The notes: generated by a model not told the origin, from the letters alone. A stretch of DNA of 64,000 bases from Adiantum capillus-veneris (GCA_014529385.2 CM043953.1:65180372-65244371), one strand, 5' to 3'. Positions 32,362 through 43,411 are shown, counted from the stretch's first letter. Numbers and translations are program-made.

Positions 32362-34251
32362 TTGCTACTCATTGTTGGTTGCTCTTTTGCGAGCATTATG
32401 GCTGATTTTTCATTTGACTTCCAGCGTTATGGTCTGACACAGTTTGATGGTGCAGATTTTGTTGCTTGGAAGGAGCATATGCTTGTTGCATTGGCGGATT
32501 TGGGGCAAGATAAACCCTTGCGTGGTTTATCGGCGAAGCCCAAGTCTATGCGTGATGATGATTGGCAGGATCTTGATGAGTTAGCAATGTCTACGATTCA
32601 TTTGCATCTGGTTGAGTCTGTTGACTGGCAGGTCTCGAGGGAGACTACAACTCATGCTTTATGGCAGAGTTTACATGCTATGTACGCGACATCCATGTCT
32701 ACAGGGGATTCTAGTCCCACTTCTATGTCCATGGGAGAGATTGGTCCCACCCGCAAGTCTCGACGGCATAGAGACTTGACATGTTGGCATTGTGGACATA
32801 GAGGGCACATTAGGTGTCGATGTTTCAGGCGTTTGAGACAACGGAGGCGACAGATGCGTAATGCAAATTTGGGCATGACAGATGCTAGTGAGATCAGTAC
32901 GGTGGTTACTGAGTATGCTTGTGACGGCGATGTCACATTTACATCTAGCTTGTCTTCAGACAATCTTATGTCTACGGATTTCATATCGGATTGTACATTG
33001 TCTTCACATTGGTTACTAGATTCAGATGCTACTTTCCATGTCACGTCGCATCGTGAGTGGTTTAGCACGTTTTCTAGTGGGAGACTTGGTTGTGTGCACA
33101 TGGCTGATGGTTTTTTGTATGGCATTGAGGGTGCAGGAGACGTATGTTTGTCCTTGCCCAGTGGTATGAGATTTACCCTGCATCATGTGCATTATGTGCC
33201 AGATCTGAGACGGGATTTGATCTCAGTCAGACAGTTATGGGATAGTGGATGTCAGATTTCGCTACGAGAGCGAGATTTTGTGATGCATTTGGGTTCGCTA
33301 GTGATTGCGAGAGGTGCCAGGAGTGGTACAGGTTACCCATTGCATGTGGATCACGCGAGAGACAGTGTTGTCTCTGTGATCATGCAGCCAGGTAGACAGC
33401 GAGAGAGCAGGCAAGTCTCTTTTGCTTGTGGGTTGCAGGATGCTTTGCATGGAGTGCAGAGTAGTGAGCTCGTTGTGCACACAGTTGGGGCACGACTTGA
33501 GCAGTCACACAGAGAGGTGACAGAGTCAGACATGCATGCTTTGGTAGTGACTGAGCAAACCAGAGAGTCAGTTGTGCGAGATACTTCTATGCAGGATAGA
33601 CAGGTAGAGCGGTCTTGCTCTAGTGAGTCACGACAGGAGGACATTGTGCAAGAGTCTATGCATACAGAGTTAGAGCATGAGAGCTCTAGTGAGTCACAGC
33701 AGATTGAGTGGTCATGTTTGCAGTGGATGATTGCAGAGGAGGCTGAGATGTCAGCGATTATGCAATCATTCCTTTCTATGCTCGACAGTGAGCATGGGGA
33801 TATAGTTGTGCAGGATATGTCTTCCAGCAGACACCTAGAGCAGCTGGTTTGCTCTGAGGTTGCACGACAGGTTGATGCGTCTTTTGAGGACAATCAGGAG
33901 ATGCATGTGGCTAACACGCCTTGTCAGTCAGAGATGCCTATTGCCAGGGATATATATGTTGATGCATGCTCCGTAGAGCTAGCAGGGCCCGCTAGCATTG
34001 CATCGGCATTCGGTGGTCTCATGTATGAGATGCTGATCTTGAGACCGGATATCGCAGCTGCAGTGGGAGCATTTGCAGTTGGGGTTGTCAGTCGTTTGTT
34101 GACTGATGATGGCATAGTGCACGAGGGAGATATGCAAGTATTGTGTACATACTTGCAATACGTGTGCGGTACGTCTGGTGGTGTATGGACTTACACGGGA
34201 GCAGGACAGCCGGATGCACACGATCACAGCCAACCAGTGGGCATCGGTTGA
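32362..34251 (+). CDS. Shortened Gag-protease-like protein of element 2, intact ORF
   Basis: A 629-residue open frame. About residues 12-120 match the N-terminal half of a copia Gag (DFVAWKEHM, DDWQDLDELAMSTIHLHLVES), but the C-terminal Gag half is missing. A zinc knuckle follows directly, CWHCGHRGHIRCRC (about 146-159). The protease-like part (about 212-320) reads WLLDSDATFHVTSHREWF; the canonical DSG triad is DSD, so proteolysis is doubtful. Residues 340-530 form a Ser/Glu/Gln-rich stretch unlike copia integrase. The end (FGGLMYEMLILRPDIAAAVGAF and YLQYVCGTSGGVW) is a relic of the RT/RNase H junction. No integrase, RT core or RNase H is present. ATG at 32,398 (MADFSFDFQRYG) may be the true start. 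An open frame in a young copy hints at a role in cis, for example RNA packaging; this is inference. Confidence 0.75.
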   Translation: MLLIVGCSFASIMADFSFDFQRYGLTQFDGADFVAWKEHMLVALADLGQDKPLRGLSAKPKSMRDDDWQDLDELAMSTIHLHLVESVDWQVSRETTTHALWQSLHAMYATSMSTGDSSPTSMSMGEIGPTRKSRRHRDLTCWHCGHRGHIRCRCFRRLRQRRRQMRNANLGMTDASEISTVVTEYACDGDVTFTSSLSSDNLMSTDFISDCTLSSHWLLDSDATFHVTSHREWFSTFSSGRLGCVHMADGFLYGIEGAGDVCLSLPSGMRFTLHHVHYVPDLRRDLISVRQLWDSGCQISLRERDFVMHLGSLVIARGARSGTGYPLHVDHARDSVVSVIMQPGRQRESRQVSFACGLQDALHGVQSSELVVHTVGARLEQSHREVTESDMHALVVTEQTRESVVRDTSMQDRQVERSCSSESRQEDIVQESMHTELEHESSSESQQIEWSCLQWMIAEEAEMSAIMQSFLSMLDSEHGDIVVQDMSSSRHLEQLVCSEVARQVDASFEDNQEMHVANTPCQSEMPIARDIYVDACSVELAGPASIASAFGGLMYEMLILRPDIAAAVGAFAVGVVSRLLTDDGIVHEGDMQVLCTYLQYVCGTSGGVWTYTGAGQPDAHDHSQPVGIG

Positions 34252-34330
34252 GAGCGGTTTTCTCTCACCTTTTGTAGTCTTTAGACTAGGTTCCCTTGCT
34301 TAAAGGCACAGTCGCCTTTAAGTGGGAGGT

Positions 34331-34519
34331 TGTTGGGGTATAGGCGCCTATGCCTTGCCCGGCCGCCCAGAGTCTGGGCACCCACTGACTTGTATACCTT
34401 ATACATAGCATAAGTGTATAGGGGGCTGCTCACTCTTTGGAGTCTCCCCACCCACATCGTGTGTGTGTCTCCTTCTCTCTCTCTCACTCTCCGTCTGTGG
34501 TGCTCCCCGATCCCCTTCA
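34331..34519 (+). repeat. 3' LTR of element 2
   Basis: 189 bp, about 2% different from the 5' copy. Confidence 0.95.
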
Positions 34520-34615
34520 CATCGAATCAAAGGTGACATCTCCATCATGTGTAGCTTACACTACATCTGCTCCCACATCGTCCAAAGTGATAGCATCCCT
34601 CTTGTGTAGTCTCAT

Positions 34616-35026
34616 CTACCAAAAATAATGCCTACGTACATGCCCTGTATGACCACAATGCCAACACACAATATCTCTGTGTTTGCAAGATCTCCCTTTG
34701 ACTGTAGGCATATCTCTAGACTCATTTGTGCCAAAAACGTTACACAATCTTTGCCATAAATCTCTAGATGTGCATACATCCAAACCAATGCAATAGACAA
34801 ACTCACCAAGGTGTAACATGATCGTCGAACGTGCAAGCTCATCCAAGTCCTCCCACTCATCGTCAGTCATAGACTCTAGCCTAGCATCCATGCCCTGTAG
34901 TGGAAACACTTGGCCCAAGTGAGTCAATTCATCATGCATACCTGCTTATTAATGCTCAAAGTTTGAACCATCAAACTTTGTTTGGAAAAACACAAACCCT
35001 GACAATGATGTACATGCCAAATCCAT
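34616..35026 (-). pseudogene. Element 1 ORF, 5' part (shortened Gag with knuckle)
   Basis: Starts at ATG 35,026 (minus), reads KFDGSNFEH, then two stop codons, then MTDDEWEDLDELARSTIMLHL and the knuckle CWHCGHTGHVRRHY. The same Gag half as in element 2 is missing. The DGDVTF sequence that joins knuckle to protease in element 2 is found split across the element 2 insertion here, which proves homology of the two ORFs. Confidence 0.75.
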
Positions 35027-36570
35027 GGCGATAACTTGCGACAAGATCAAGCACAAATTGATCAACTGAAAATAGCCACAGCCTGGCTAACTCATACACC
35101 AAGTACTGTCAAAATACAACAAAAGCTAGAATAAACTGTCTAAGAGAACTGTCAACAAATATGGAGATCAATGTAATGAAACAAGTAAGCAAAATAGCTC
35201 AAATGATGCCAAAAACCCTACTCTAATCCAAGAGCACTTTGTCGTAACCAATGAATCTATCATCAAAAATCTCCCTCTTGAAGAGATTACTTCATACATG
35301 TCAAATGGCATAATCTGGTGAGCAAAACACTCTCACAATGTGATGCCAAACATCTATGGCAAAGTAACCACTGAGTGCCAAATCCAATCAAAACATGATA
35401 CAAACCATGCACATAAACAAAGAAACTTGCAAGAAAAATCCGGCAGTTTCGATTGTATTTGGCTATCTAACCATAATAACCATACATGCCATGAACATGC
35501 TTAAAAACATGATCAAACCATGTGCAAAATCCGCACTCAAGCATACATGAATTTCCCCAAAGTCTCAACTCTCTATACCTGGAACACAATCCTGTAATCC
35601 GAAACATAAAGTGCATCAGCCGCACTCTACAAGTGAGGCATATACTAGCATAAACTTGGATGCAAACCATATGGCACAAATTGATGCTCAAAACAACTGA
35701 AAATCAGCCCACATATGCCATTGCAAGGTGAAGAATATCATCCACCGAAAAGCGCACATCATGTGCATCCAAATGGCAATATAAACGAGCATCAAGCATG
35801 CACCAAATGTGTATCAGCAAATGAGCATCCAAATCAGCTGGAAATTCAACTCACAATCATGCCGAAAATGTTTGCAAAACTCTCTACAAATCCGTGGACC
35901 ACACTCTCAAAATCTGCTTAATTGCATAAGTCAATGCACATAACCTGTGATGAATCCACTCTCAAATCCTGAAAGTCTAACAAGAATGCATACATCCACA
36001 AAGTGTTCTCAATGTATGCACATAAATTTGTTGAAAAGTCTCAACCCACACTCTCTTCACTGAGAGAAAAACATCAATCCACAAAACAAGAGAATGACAA
36101 AGCTCAATCCGAGCTCTCCGAATGTAGAAAATCACCACAATAGGCATACATAATCTTCACTTTTTCCAACACCCTGCAACCGGTCATCAGCCCATATCTC
36201 TCGAACCGTTCAGAATTTGCAAAAACTTCCTTCTGCAAAGTTGTAGATCTCAAAAAAACGATCAAGTTGCAATAGAATGGACCTGAAATGGACTGTTTTT
36301 TACATGTCAAAATAGATATGTAAAAATTTGCATCTTTGTACCCTTGACGTACAGGTAGTCTGCTAAACGTACAGCAAAATCAGTGCTGAATTTGGAAAAA
36401 CTTTCAACTGGAAATTTGTAGACCATGACGTTTCTGGGAAGGAATGAGGGAATCAAGCTGAAAATCAATATTTTCTCTGCCAAACTCTTGTTGCAAAACA
36501 GTGCTGAAAATTTCACCGCTTCACCGCAATCTCCACCACAATGTCGTCCTACTCTCCACATTCGCCATGA
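35027..36570 (-). other. Leader of element 1
   Basis: About 1.5 kb on the minus strand between primer site and Gag. No coding is recognised. It is similar in length to the leader of element 2. Confidence 0.6.
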
Positions 36571-36584
36571 GCTCTGATACCAGT

Positions 36585-36643
36585 TGAAGTACGCGCATAG
36601 GAGCGTGTGTGAGTGTGTGCAGCAATGGAGAAGACATGAGACC
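36585..36643 (-). repeat. 5' LTR of element 1, first part
   Basis: The LTR is cut by element 3 and resumes at 42,211. AGACC at 36,639-36,643 is the copy of the element 3 target site. Confidence 0.85.
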
Positions 36644-36834
36644 TGTTGGGGTATAAAGCCCAATGTGGTCGCCCAGGTAAGTGGGCAGGCCGCCAGGTAT
36701 GTACACACATTCTTTTGTAAAACCTAATAAGAACTCACTATGTTCTACACATTACAGTAGAGCGAGTTCACCATATTGTCGTGCTCTTCTTCTCGCACTC
36801 TCTCTCGCGTCGCACTTCCGCTCGTACTCCTTCA
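36644..36834 (+). repeat. 5' LTR of element 3
   Basis: 191 bp, TGTTGGGGTATAAAG ... CTCCTTCA. The start is shared with elements 1 and 2. Confidence 0.95.
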
Positions 36835-36848
36835 ACTGGTATCAGAGC

Positions 36849-37944
36849 TCAGATCGAGGCTCGGGGCAGCACTGCAGGAAGCTAGAGTCACCAGCTCATA
36901 TTGGAGTGAAATTCGACAGGCAAAGACACGGCCCCAAATCTCGTGAGAGAAACCCAAAGGGCTCGGTGTTCTCAGAATTTCATTCTAAGGTCATCTCGGC
37001 CACCGTTCGGCTTCGACAAAGTTCTGCGCAGGCCATTTTCGACTACGTGGTCTCGACGGGTGCAGATCCGACTCTGCAAATTTGGGGTTTTCGGCCTACG
37101 ACTGCAGGTGCTGAGGATATCGACACTCCCAGAGTGTTGATTTGTGGATGTCTACTCATCGAAGGATGGCTCACAGTTCTTGGAGGCGTGTCACATATGA
37201 CACGGGCGCATCTACACACAGACTGTAGGCGACATCCACTAGTTCATCAGGTAGCTTGTGTTTGCTGCTTGATATTCCAGATTTCATCCTGACATTGCAG
37301 GTACTTCCACATGGGATATATTGTCAGAGATGATGTATGTCTATTGAGGGTTTGCTGGCTGTGAGTCACGCAGCAAACAACCGCCGCAGCGGTTACAACA
37401 TACAGTGGGAAATTTGAGGATGTATGACTTTGTGGGAAGTCTATGTACTGTCAGATTTACTGCAGCCTTTGTTGAGGGTCGAGTGAGGTTTTATTGAGCT
37501 GGGGGATTCTCGAATGTTGAGATCCTTTCGGTGATACAGGTCTTGGAGCGATCCCTCGAGCACCCTTAGATAGGCAGCTAGGATGTATTGAATGTGAGTT
37601 AGACAGTTGGGATTGCATCTTTGCTTTACTTCCGTTGAGGCATTGTCGCACACTGTGCTTATAGGACAGTGACAGGATAGTGACAGGACAGTGAGAGACA
37701 GTACAGGTGCAGGACAGGTTTACGCGCAGCTTACAGTGTCAGAGAGACAGTGTTTTTTTGAGCTGTTTTTTGGTCTGTTTTTAGTACACCAGAGCCATTT
37801 TACAAAGGAGACTCTGCCGAAATTTATGCAGAATCTGAAGCTTTCTTGGCTCATTTGACAGGTTGATATTGGTTCAGAGGTCAGTTTACAGGGGAAACTT
37901 TGCCGAATTTTTCCCAGGAAAGTAAACCATTGTGAAGCGTAGCT
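36849..37944 (+). other. Leader of element 3
   Basis: About 1.1 kb between primer site and gag. One 203-residue frame over the LTR and leader (36,681-37,292) shows no domain and is probably chance. Confidence 0.6.
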
Positions 37945-40900
37945 ATGGTTGGATCACAGGACACTGCTCTTTACAATATCAAGAAGGTGGATGGAACCAA
38001 TTTCCCATTGTGGAAGAAGCATATTTGGCATGTGTTGGTACAAAAGAAGCAGATAAAACCTATAAAGTTGAAGGGGATAAAACCAGAAGATATGGACGAA
38101 GATGAATGGAGCGAAATGGATGAATTGGCACTTTCTACCATTATGTTGACTTTGGCAGAAAGCGTTTACTTCAATGTAGCAGACGAGATGTCGGCTTATC
38201 AAGCATGGTTAAAGCTGAGTGATCTTTATGAGAAGCAGAGTGCAGCTTCACACGTATACTTGCTTAAGAAGCTTGTTGACTTCAAGATGAAAGAAGGGAC
38301 ACCTATGTCCAATCATCTGAATGAATTCAACACAATCTACAGTCAGTTTTCAGCTCAAGGTGTCAAGTTTGATGAACCTGTTAGAGCTATGTTCCTGTTG
38401 ATCACATTGTCGGAAAGTTGGGAAACTTTTCGCACACCTTTGAGTAATTCTGCACCTTCAGATGGTTTGAACATAGCAGGTGTAGAGGGAAGTCTGCTTA
38501 CTGAAGAAACCAATAGAAAGACAATGGACAAAGGCAAAGGAACAGCCTTAGTTGTCAGGGGAAGGACCAAAGAAAAGTACAAAGGTGGAAAGAGGAATCA
38601 GTCTCGTAGCAAGTCCCGCAGTGCTAAAGGTAAGAGTGACATAGAATGCTACCATTGTGGCAAGAAGGGTCACATGAAAAGAGACTGCAGAGAATGGAAA
38701 GCAGAAAAAGGCAAAGAGAAAGCTGAAGACCATGGTGAGAAGAACAAGTCCTCAGTGAAGATTCAAGAAATAAATGTGACAAACACTGTTGAAGAGGATG
38801 ACAGTCTAGTGTCAAGAGACATCTACTTCTTGAAGAATACAAGGGACTCAGCTCTTCTTACAGCATCTGATGGAAATGCACTGAGTGACTGGATTATAGA
38901 CTCAGGGGCATCACTTCATGTGTCTCCAAACAAGGAGTGGTTTACCTCTCATGTGACCACTAAAGATCATGTTCGGCTAGGCAATGGGCAGACATGTGAG
39001 ATCTTAGGTGTTGGAGATGTTCAATTGAAGTTTCAGAATGGCTCTTCTTTCACGCTGAAGAATGTGAGACATGTTCCCGCCATTACAAAGAGCTTGATCA
39101 GCACAGGTTTACTTGATGATGCTGGCTACGTCACCACTTTTGGACAGAACATGTGGAAGATATCCAAGGGTTCTATGACAGTAGCACATGGAGTAAGGTC
39201 TGGAGGACTTTACATGATTTATGTATCAAATGTCTCTAAAAATGTAATCAATGTAACCGAGCAACCGAACGTTTCTTTGTGGCATAGCCGGTTAGGACAT
39301 ATGTCCAAGAAGGGAATGGAAATCTTGTCTAGTTCTGGTTATTTGCCTGGCTTTTCATTTAATGATTTTGAATTCTGCGAACATTGTCTGTATGGTAAGC
39401 AAACACAGCAGCCACATAAGCATAGAAGCAGTAGAAGAGATACACAGTTGGCACTTGTTCATAGTGATTTGTGTGGACCTATGCCTAACCTATCTCTAGG
39501 GGGAGCTTCTTACTTTATGACATTTATAGATGATTACTCGAGGAAAGTATGGGTTTACTTTCTCAAGCACAAGGATGAAGCGTTTAGTGTTTTCAAAACG
39601 TTTGTGACACTTGTGGAGAATCAGAGTGGCAAGAAGCTTAAATGCTTACGCAGTGACAATGGTGGAGAGTATGTTTCAAAGGCCTTTTAGGACTTTTGTG
39701 AGTCAAAAGGTATAAAACGTGAACTTACTGCTCCTTACAATCCTCCTCAAAATGGTGTTGTTGAGAGGATGAATAGGACCATACAAGAGAAGGTCAGAAG
39801 TATGTTGTCTAATGCACAGCTGCCAAATGGGTTTTGGGCTAAAACTGTATCAACAGCTGTTCATCTTGTAAATCGATCTCCTAGCAAGGTTTTGCAGAAG
39901 GATTCAGTGCCAGAGATGGTATGGTCAGGCAAAATGCCCTCATACAAGCATCTCAGAGTCTTTGGCTGTGAGGCATATACTCACGTTCCAAAGGAATTTA
40001 GGAACAAACTTGAGCCAAAAAGTAGAAAGTGCATCTTTCTAGGCTATGGTAATTCTGGTGAGATGGGGTACAGACTTTGGGATCCCGAATTCAGAAAGGT
40101 TGTCCGCAGCAATGATGTTCACTTTAATGAATCCAAATATTATTCTAAACCAGAGAGGGTTGAGGAGATTAGAAGAGTTGTCTTCCAAGAAGATGGACCT
40201 GCACGTGCAAGACAAAATGTCAGGGCTCAAGAGGAGCAAGACCAGGATAGAGTGGAACCACAGGTTGTGGCTGAGCCTGAGCCACCTATTGTGCGTAGAT
40301 CTAGACGTGTCACGCGACCTCCTGATAGGTTTGTTCCATCTATGAACTATGTCATGTTGACTGATTGCAATGAGCCTTCATGTTACAAGGAAGCAGTGCA
40401 AATGAAGGACTCCGGGAATTGGCAATTGGCCATGCAATCAGAGATGACAGCTCTGCATAAAAACAAGACATGGAAGCTAGTTAAATTACCACAGGGCAAA
40501 AAGGCTCTACCTTGTAAATGGGTTTACAGGTATAAGATCACCGCTCATGATAGTCAGCCAAAGTACAAAGCAAGGCTTGTTGCCAAGGGCTTTAAGCAAG
40601 AACAAGGCATTGACTTTGATGAAGTCTTCTCTCCGGTGGTCAAGATGACTACATTGAGATGCTTTCTTGCATTGGTTGCCATATTAGATTTGGTGTTGCA
40701 CCAAATGGATGTCAAGACAGCGTTCTTGCATGGTGATTTAGATGTGGAAATTTACATGCAGCAGCCAGAAGGGTTTGTTGAGAAAGGCAAGGAAGATTGG
40801 GTATGCCAGTTGTTAAAGAGTCTTTATGGCTTAAAACAATCACCGAGGGCATGGTACCATAAATTCCACAAGTTTATGCTTTCTCAAGGCTACAAACGTA

Positions 40901-41925
40901 GTGAGTTCGATCACTGTCTATATACAAAGAAGGCTAAGGATGGTAGTTGGCTGATCCTTATTTTGTATGTGGATGACATGTTGATTGCTGGCAAGCACTT
41001 GGAAGAAATTTCAGCTTTGAAGTCAAAGATGGCAAAATCGTTTGACATGAAAGACATGGGTGAGGCAAGTCATATACTTGGTATGCGCATTGAGAGAGAC
41101 AGATCAAAGAAGTTGATTTGGTTATCTCAAACAGAGTATATTGACAAGGTTTTGCAACGTTTCAATATGGAGAAGGGAAAGGCATTGAGTGTTCCATTGC
41201 CACCATATGTGAAACTTAGCAAACAAGATTGTCCTGTGTCTGAGGAAGAACAGACTGAAATGGATAAGATTCCATATGCGTCTGCAGTGGGTAGTTTGAT
41301 GTATGCAATGATTGCTACTCGCCCAGACATTGCATTTGCAGTGGGAGTAGTAAGTCAATACATGTCAAACCCAGGCAAGAAACATTGGGAGGCATTGAAA
41401 GGAATATTGAGATACCTGAAAGCTACAAAGAGTATGCGTATATGCTATGGGAGTCAGGAGCTAAGTGTAAAGGGTTTTACAAACTCAGATTATGCAGGTT
41501 ACTTAGACAACCGAAGGTCTACGTCAGGGTATGTCTTTACATTGGCTGGTGGAGCAGTATCATGGCGTTCTAGATTACAAGATTGTGTTACTCAGTCTAC
41601 TACAGAGGCTGAATATGTTGCAGCATCAGAGGCATGCAAAGAATCAATTTGGCTTAATCGACTAGTAACAGATTTGGGAATCAAAGAAGAGATGCCTGTG
41701 TTATATTGTGATAGTCAAAGTGCTATACAATTGGCTCGCAATCCAGTTTATCACTCAAAGACAAAGCATGTGGATGTGAAGTATCATTTCATCAGGGAAA
41801 TGCTCGAGGATAAGCAACTTCAGCTTGTCAAAGTTCACACCACAGAAAATCCTGCTGATCTACTTGCAAAAGGACTTCCCTCAGAGAGCTTTGTGCATTT
41901 TCGCAAGCAGTTAGGTGTAGGGTAG
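37945..41925 (+). pseudogene. Copia gag-pol of element 3, one in-frame amber codon
   Basis: A single frame runs from ATG 37,945 to TAG 41,923-41,925, broken only by TAG at 39,688-39,690 inside the integrase. The frame is the same on both sides, and CAG to TAG by one transition would explain it. Domains: Gag (KVDGTNFPLWKKH, YLLKKLVDFKMKEGTPMSNHLNEF); CCHC knuckle CYHCGKKGHMKRDC (38,648-38,689); protease WIIDSGASLHVS (38,890); HHCC finger WHSRLGHMSKKGM (39,280). The integrase core has LVHSDLCGP (39,457) and SDNGGEYV before the stop. RT includes DVKTAFLHGDLDVEIYMQQPE (40,708) and the catalytic YVDDML (40,966). RNase H reads STTEAEYVAASEACKE (41,600). All catalytic signatures are normal. The copy is probably dead or needs readthrough. 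Confidence 0.9.
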
Positions 41926-42014
41926 TACATCACTTCTCTACATCTCTTGTATAGTAGCTTGTATAGTAGCTTCTCTCACACTTAAAGTACCACATTGGAC
42001 TTTAAGTGGGAGGT

Positions 42015-42205
42015 TGTTGGGGTATAAAGCCCAATGTGGTCGCCCAGGTAAGTGGGCGGGCCGCCAGGTATGTACACATATTCTTTTGTAAAACCTAATA
42101 AGAACTCACTATGCTCTACACATTACAGTAGAGCGAGTTCACCATATCGTCGTGCTCTTCTTCTCGCACTCTCTCTCGCGTCGCACTTCCGCTCGTACTC
42201 CTTCA
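42015..42205 (+). repeat. 3' LTR of element 3
   Basis: 191 bp, four substitutions from the 5' copy (about 2.1%). Confidence 0.95.
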
Positions 42206-42210
42206 AGACC

Positions 42211-42335
42211 TTATGTTTGTAGGGGCTGAACCTCACTCACAATATGTGAGCCCCCTTATTCTATTATATACATAATGAATAAGTATAGTCAATGGGCGCC
42301 TGGCCTAGCCGGCCACATGGGGCTTTACCCCAATA
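42211..42335 (-). repeat. 5' LTR of element 1, second part
   Basis: Continues the LTR after element 3. It ends in CAATA where the other LTR has CAACA, so the terminal dinucleotide is mutated. GAGAG (42,336-42,340) follows as target duplication. Confidence 0.85.
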
Positions 42336-42370
42336 GAGAGATTATATGCCTAGAAATATAATCGGAAGAA

Positions 42371-42401
42371 TGTGCATTTATGTGTTATACATAAATGCAC
42401 A
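42371..42401. repeat. 13-bp perfect inverted repeat, 5-nt loop
   Basis: TGTGCATTTATGT (42,371-42,383) pairs with ACATAAATGCACA (42,389-42,401) around GTTAT. No adjacent transposon motif is recognised. Confidence 0.85.
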
Positions 42402-42834
42402 CTCATGTGATCGTATAACCAGAGTCTACTTCTCTTGCCTTTAATGACGCTTGTCATGCCACTCACACTCAAAAATTAATATAACCATGGGAAACCTTGC
42501 TAGTCAAGCGTAAATAATGTGACGTGACTCTACTTTTTCCTTGTGCCTTTCCTACCTTCAGCTTTTATAGACACTAGTATGTGACTCGCATGTTGCTATG
42601 GCGAGAAAATTCATGTCTTCTATTTTTACAACTACAAAGGTGGAAAATTATATAGATTCTATTTTTCTACATGTATACACTTTCTTGCGTTTCAAGAAAA
42701 AGATTCAAAATCTCTCTATGGATTCTCAAAAAACATCTCTCTAGCCTTTAATACCAAAGCTTGCCAGGGTCTCATACGTTATGTAGGATTTTCCAGTCCT
42801 TATTCAATGGATCTAGGAGTACTTTATAGCTATT

Positions 42835-42837
<3 letters not shown>
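42402..42837. other. Unassigned spacer
   Basis: No coding or repeat is recognised before the GA-flanked palindromes. Confidence 0.4.
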
Positions 42838-42886
<49 letters not shown>

Positions 42887-43102
42887 AAACAACTGCAAGC
42901 AACCTTGAGAACTATCCAATCAAACATATCAAACGTAGAAAAGGACGAGGAGGAGGGAGAGGAGATAATGAGAACTATCCAATCAAACATAGAAAAGGAG
43001 GAGGAGGAGGAAGAGGAGAATTATCTCCTCTTCCTCCTCCTCCTCCTTTTCTATGTTTGATATGTTTGATTGGATAGTTCTCAAGGTTACTTGCAGTTGT
43101 TT

Positions 43103-43169
<67 letters not shown>

Positions 43170-43248
43170 CAACATGCTCTCACTGCAAGCAACCTTGAGA
43201 ACTATCCAATCAAACATAGAAAAGGAGGAGGAGGAGGAAGAGGAGATA

Positions 43249-43324
<76 letters not shown>

Positions 43325-43411
43325 ATCTCTATTATCTCCTCTTCCTCCTCCTCCTCCTTTTCTATGTTTGATTGGATAGTTCTCAAGGTTGCTTGCAGTG
43401 AGAGCATGTTG

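Larger units (their letters stand above)
30638..34519 (+). mobile_element. Non-autonomous copia-derived element 2 (3.9 kb)
   Basis: LTRs at 30,638-30,828 and 34,331-34,519 (TGTTGGGGTA ... CCCCTTCA). Target duplication CATCG (30,633-30,637 and 34,520-34,524). Primer site TGGTATCAGAGC at 30,831-30,842, polypurine tract AAGTGGGAGGT at 34,320-34,330. The LTRs differ by about four substitutions and a 2-bp CT length change in ~190 bp, so the insertion is fairly recent. It sits inside the shortened Gag-Pol frame of element 1. A 1.5-kb leader separates the primer site from the single ORF. Confidence 0.95.
36644..42205 (+). mobile_element. Nearly intact autonomous copia element 3 (5.56 kb)
   Basis: LTRs at 36,644-36,834 and 42,015-42,205, with four substitutions in 191 bp. 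Target duplication AGACC (36,639-36,643 and 42,206-42,210). Primer site TGGTATCAGAGC at 36,837-36,848, polypurine tract AAGTGGGAGGT at 42,004-42,014. It was inserted into the 5' LTR of element 1. One nonsense codon interrupts an otherwise open gag-pol frame. Confidence 0.95.
29350..42335 (-). mobile_element. Non-autonomous copia-derived element 1, host of two nested insertions
   Basis: The minus-strand 3' LTR (29,350-29,541) and 5' LTR (36,585-36,643 plus 42,211-42,335) share the sequence around GCGTGTGTGAGTGTGT and GGCCACATGGGGCTTTACCCC. Target duplication GAGAG (29,345-29,349 and 42,336-42,340). The minus-strand primer site is TGGTATCAGAGC (36,571-36,582 on plus) and the polypurine tract GTGGGAGGT (29,542-29,550). 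Without the two inserts and their target duplications it is about 3.53 kb. Many LTR differences and several stops make it the oldest of the three. Confidence 0.85.

Noticed and set aside
33351-33893. Minus-strand 180-residue Cys/Ser-rich frame
   Set aside because: It is the antisense of the element 2 ORF and has no independent support.
36681-37292. 203-residue plus-strand protein
   Set aside because: It starts inside the LTR of element 3 and runs through its leader; no domain, and retrotransposon leaders are non-coding.
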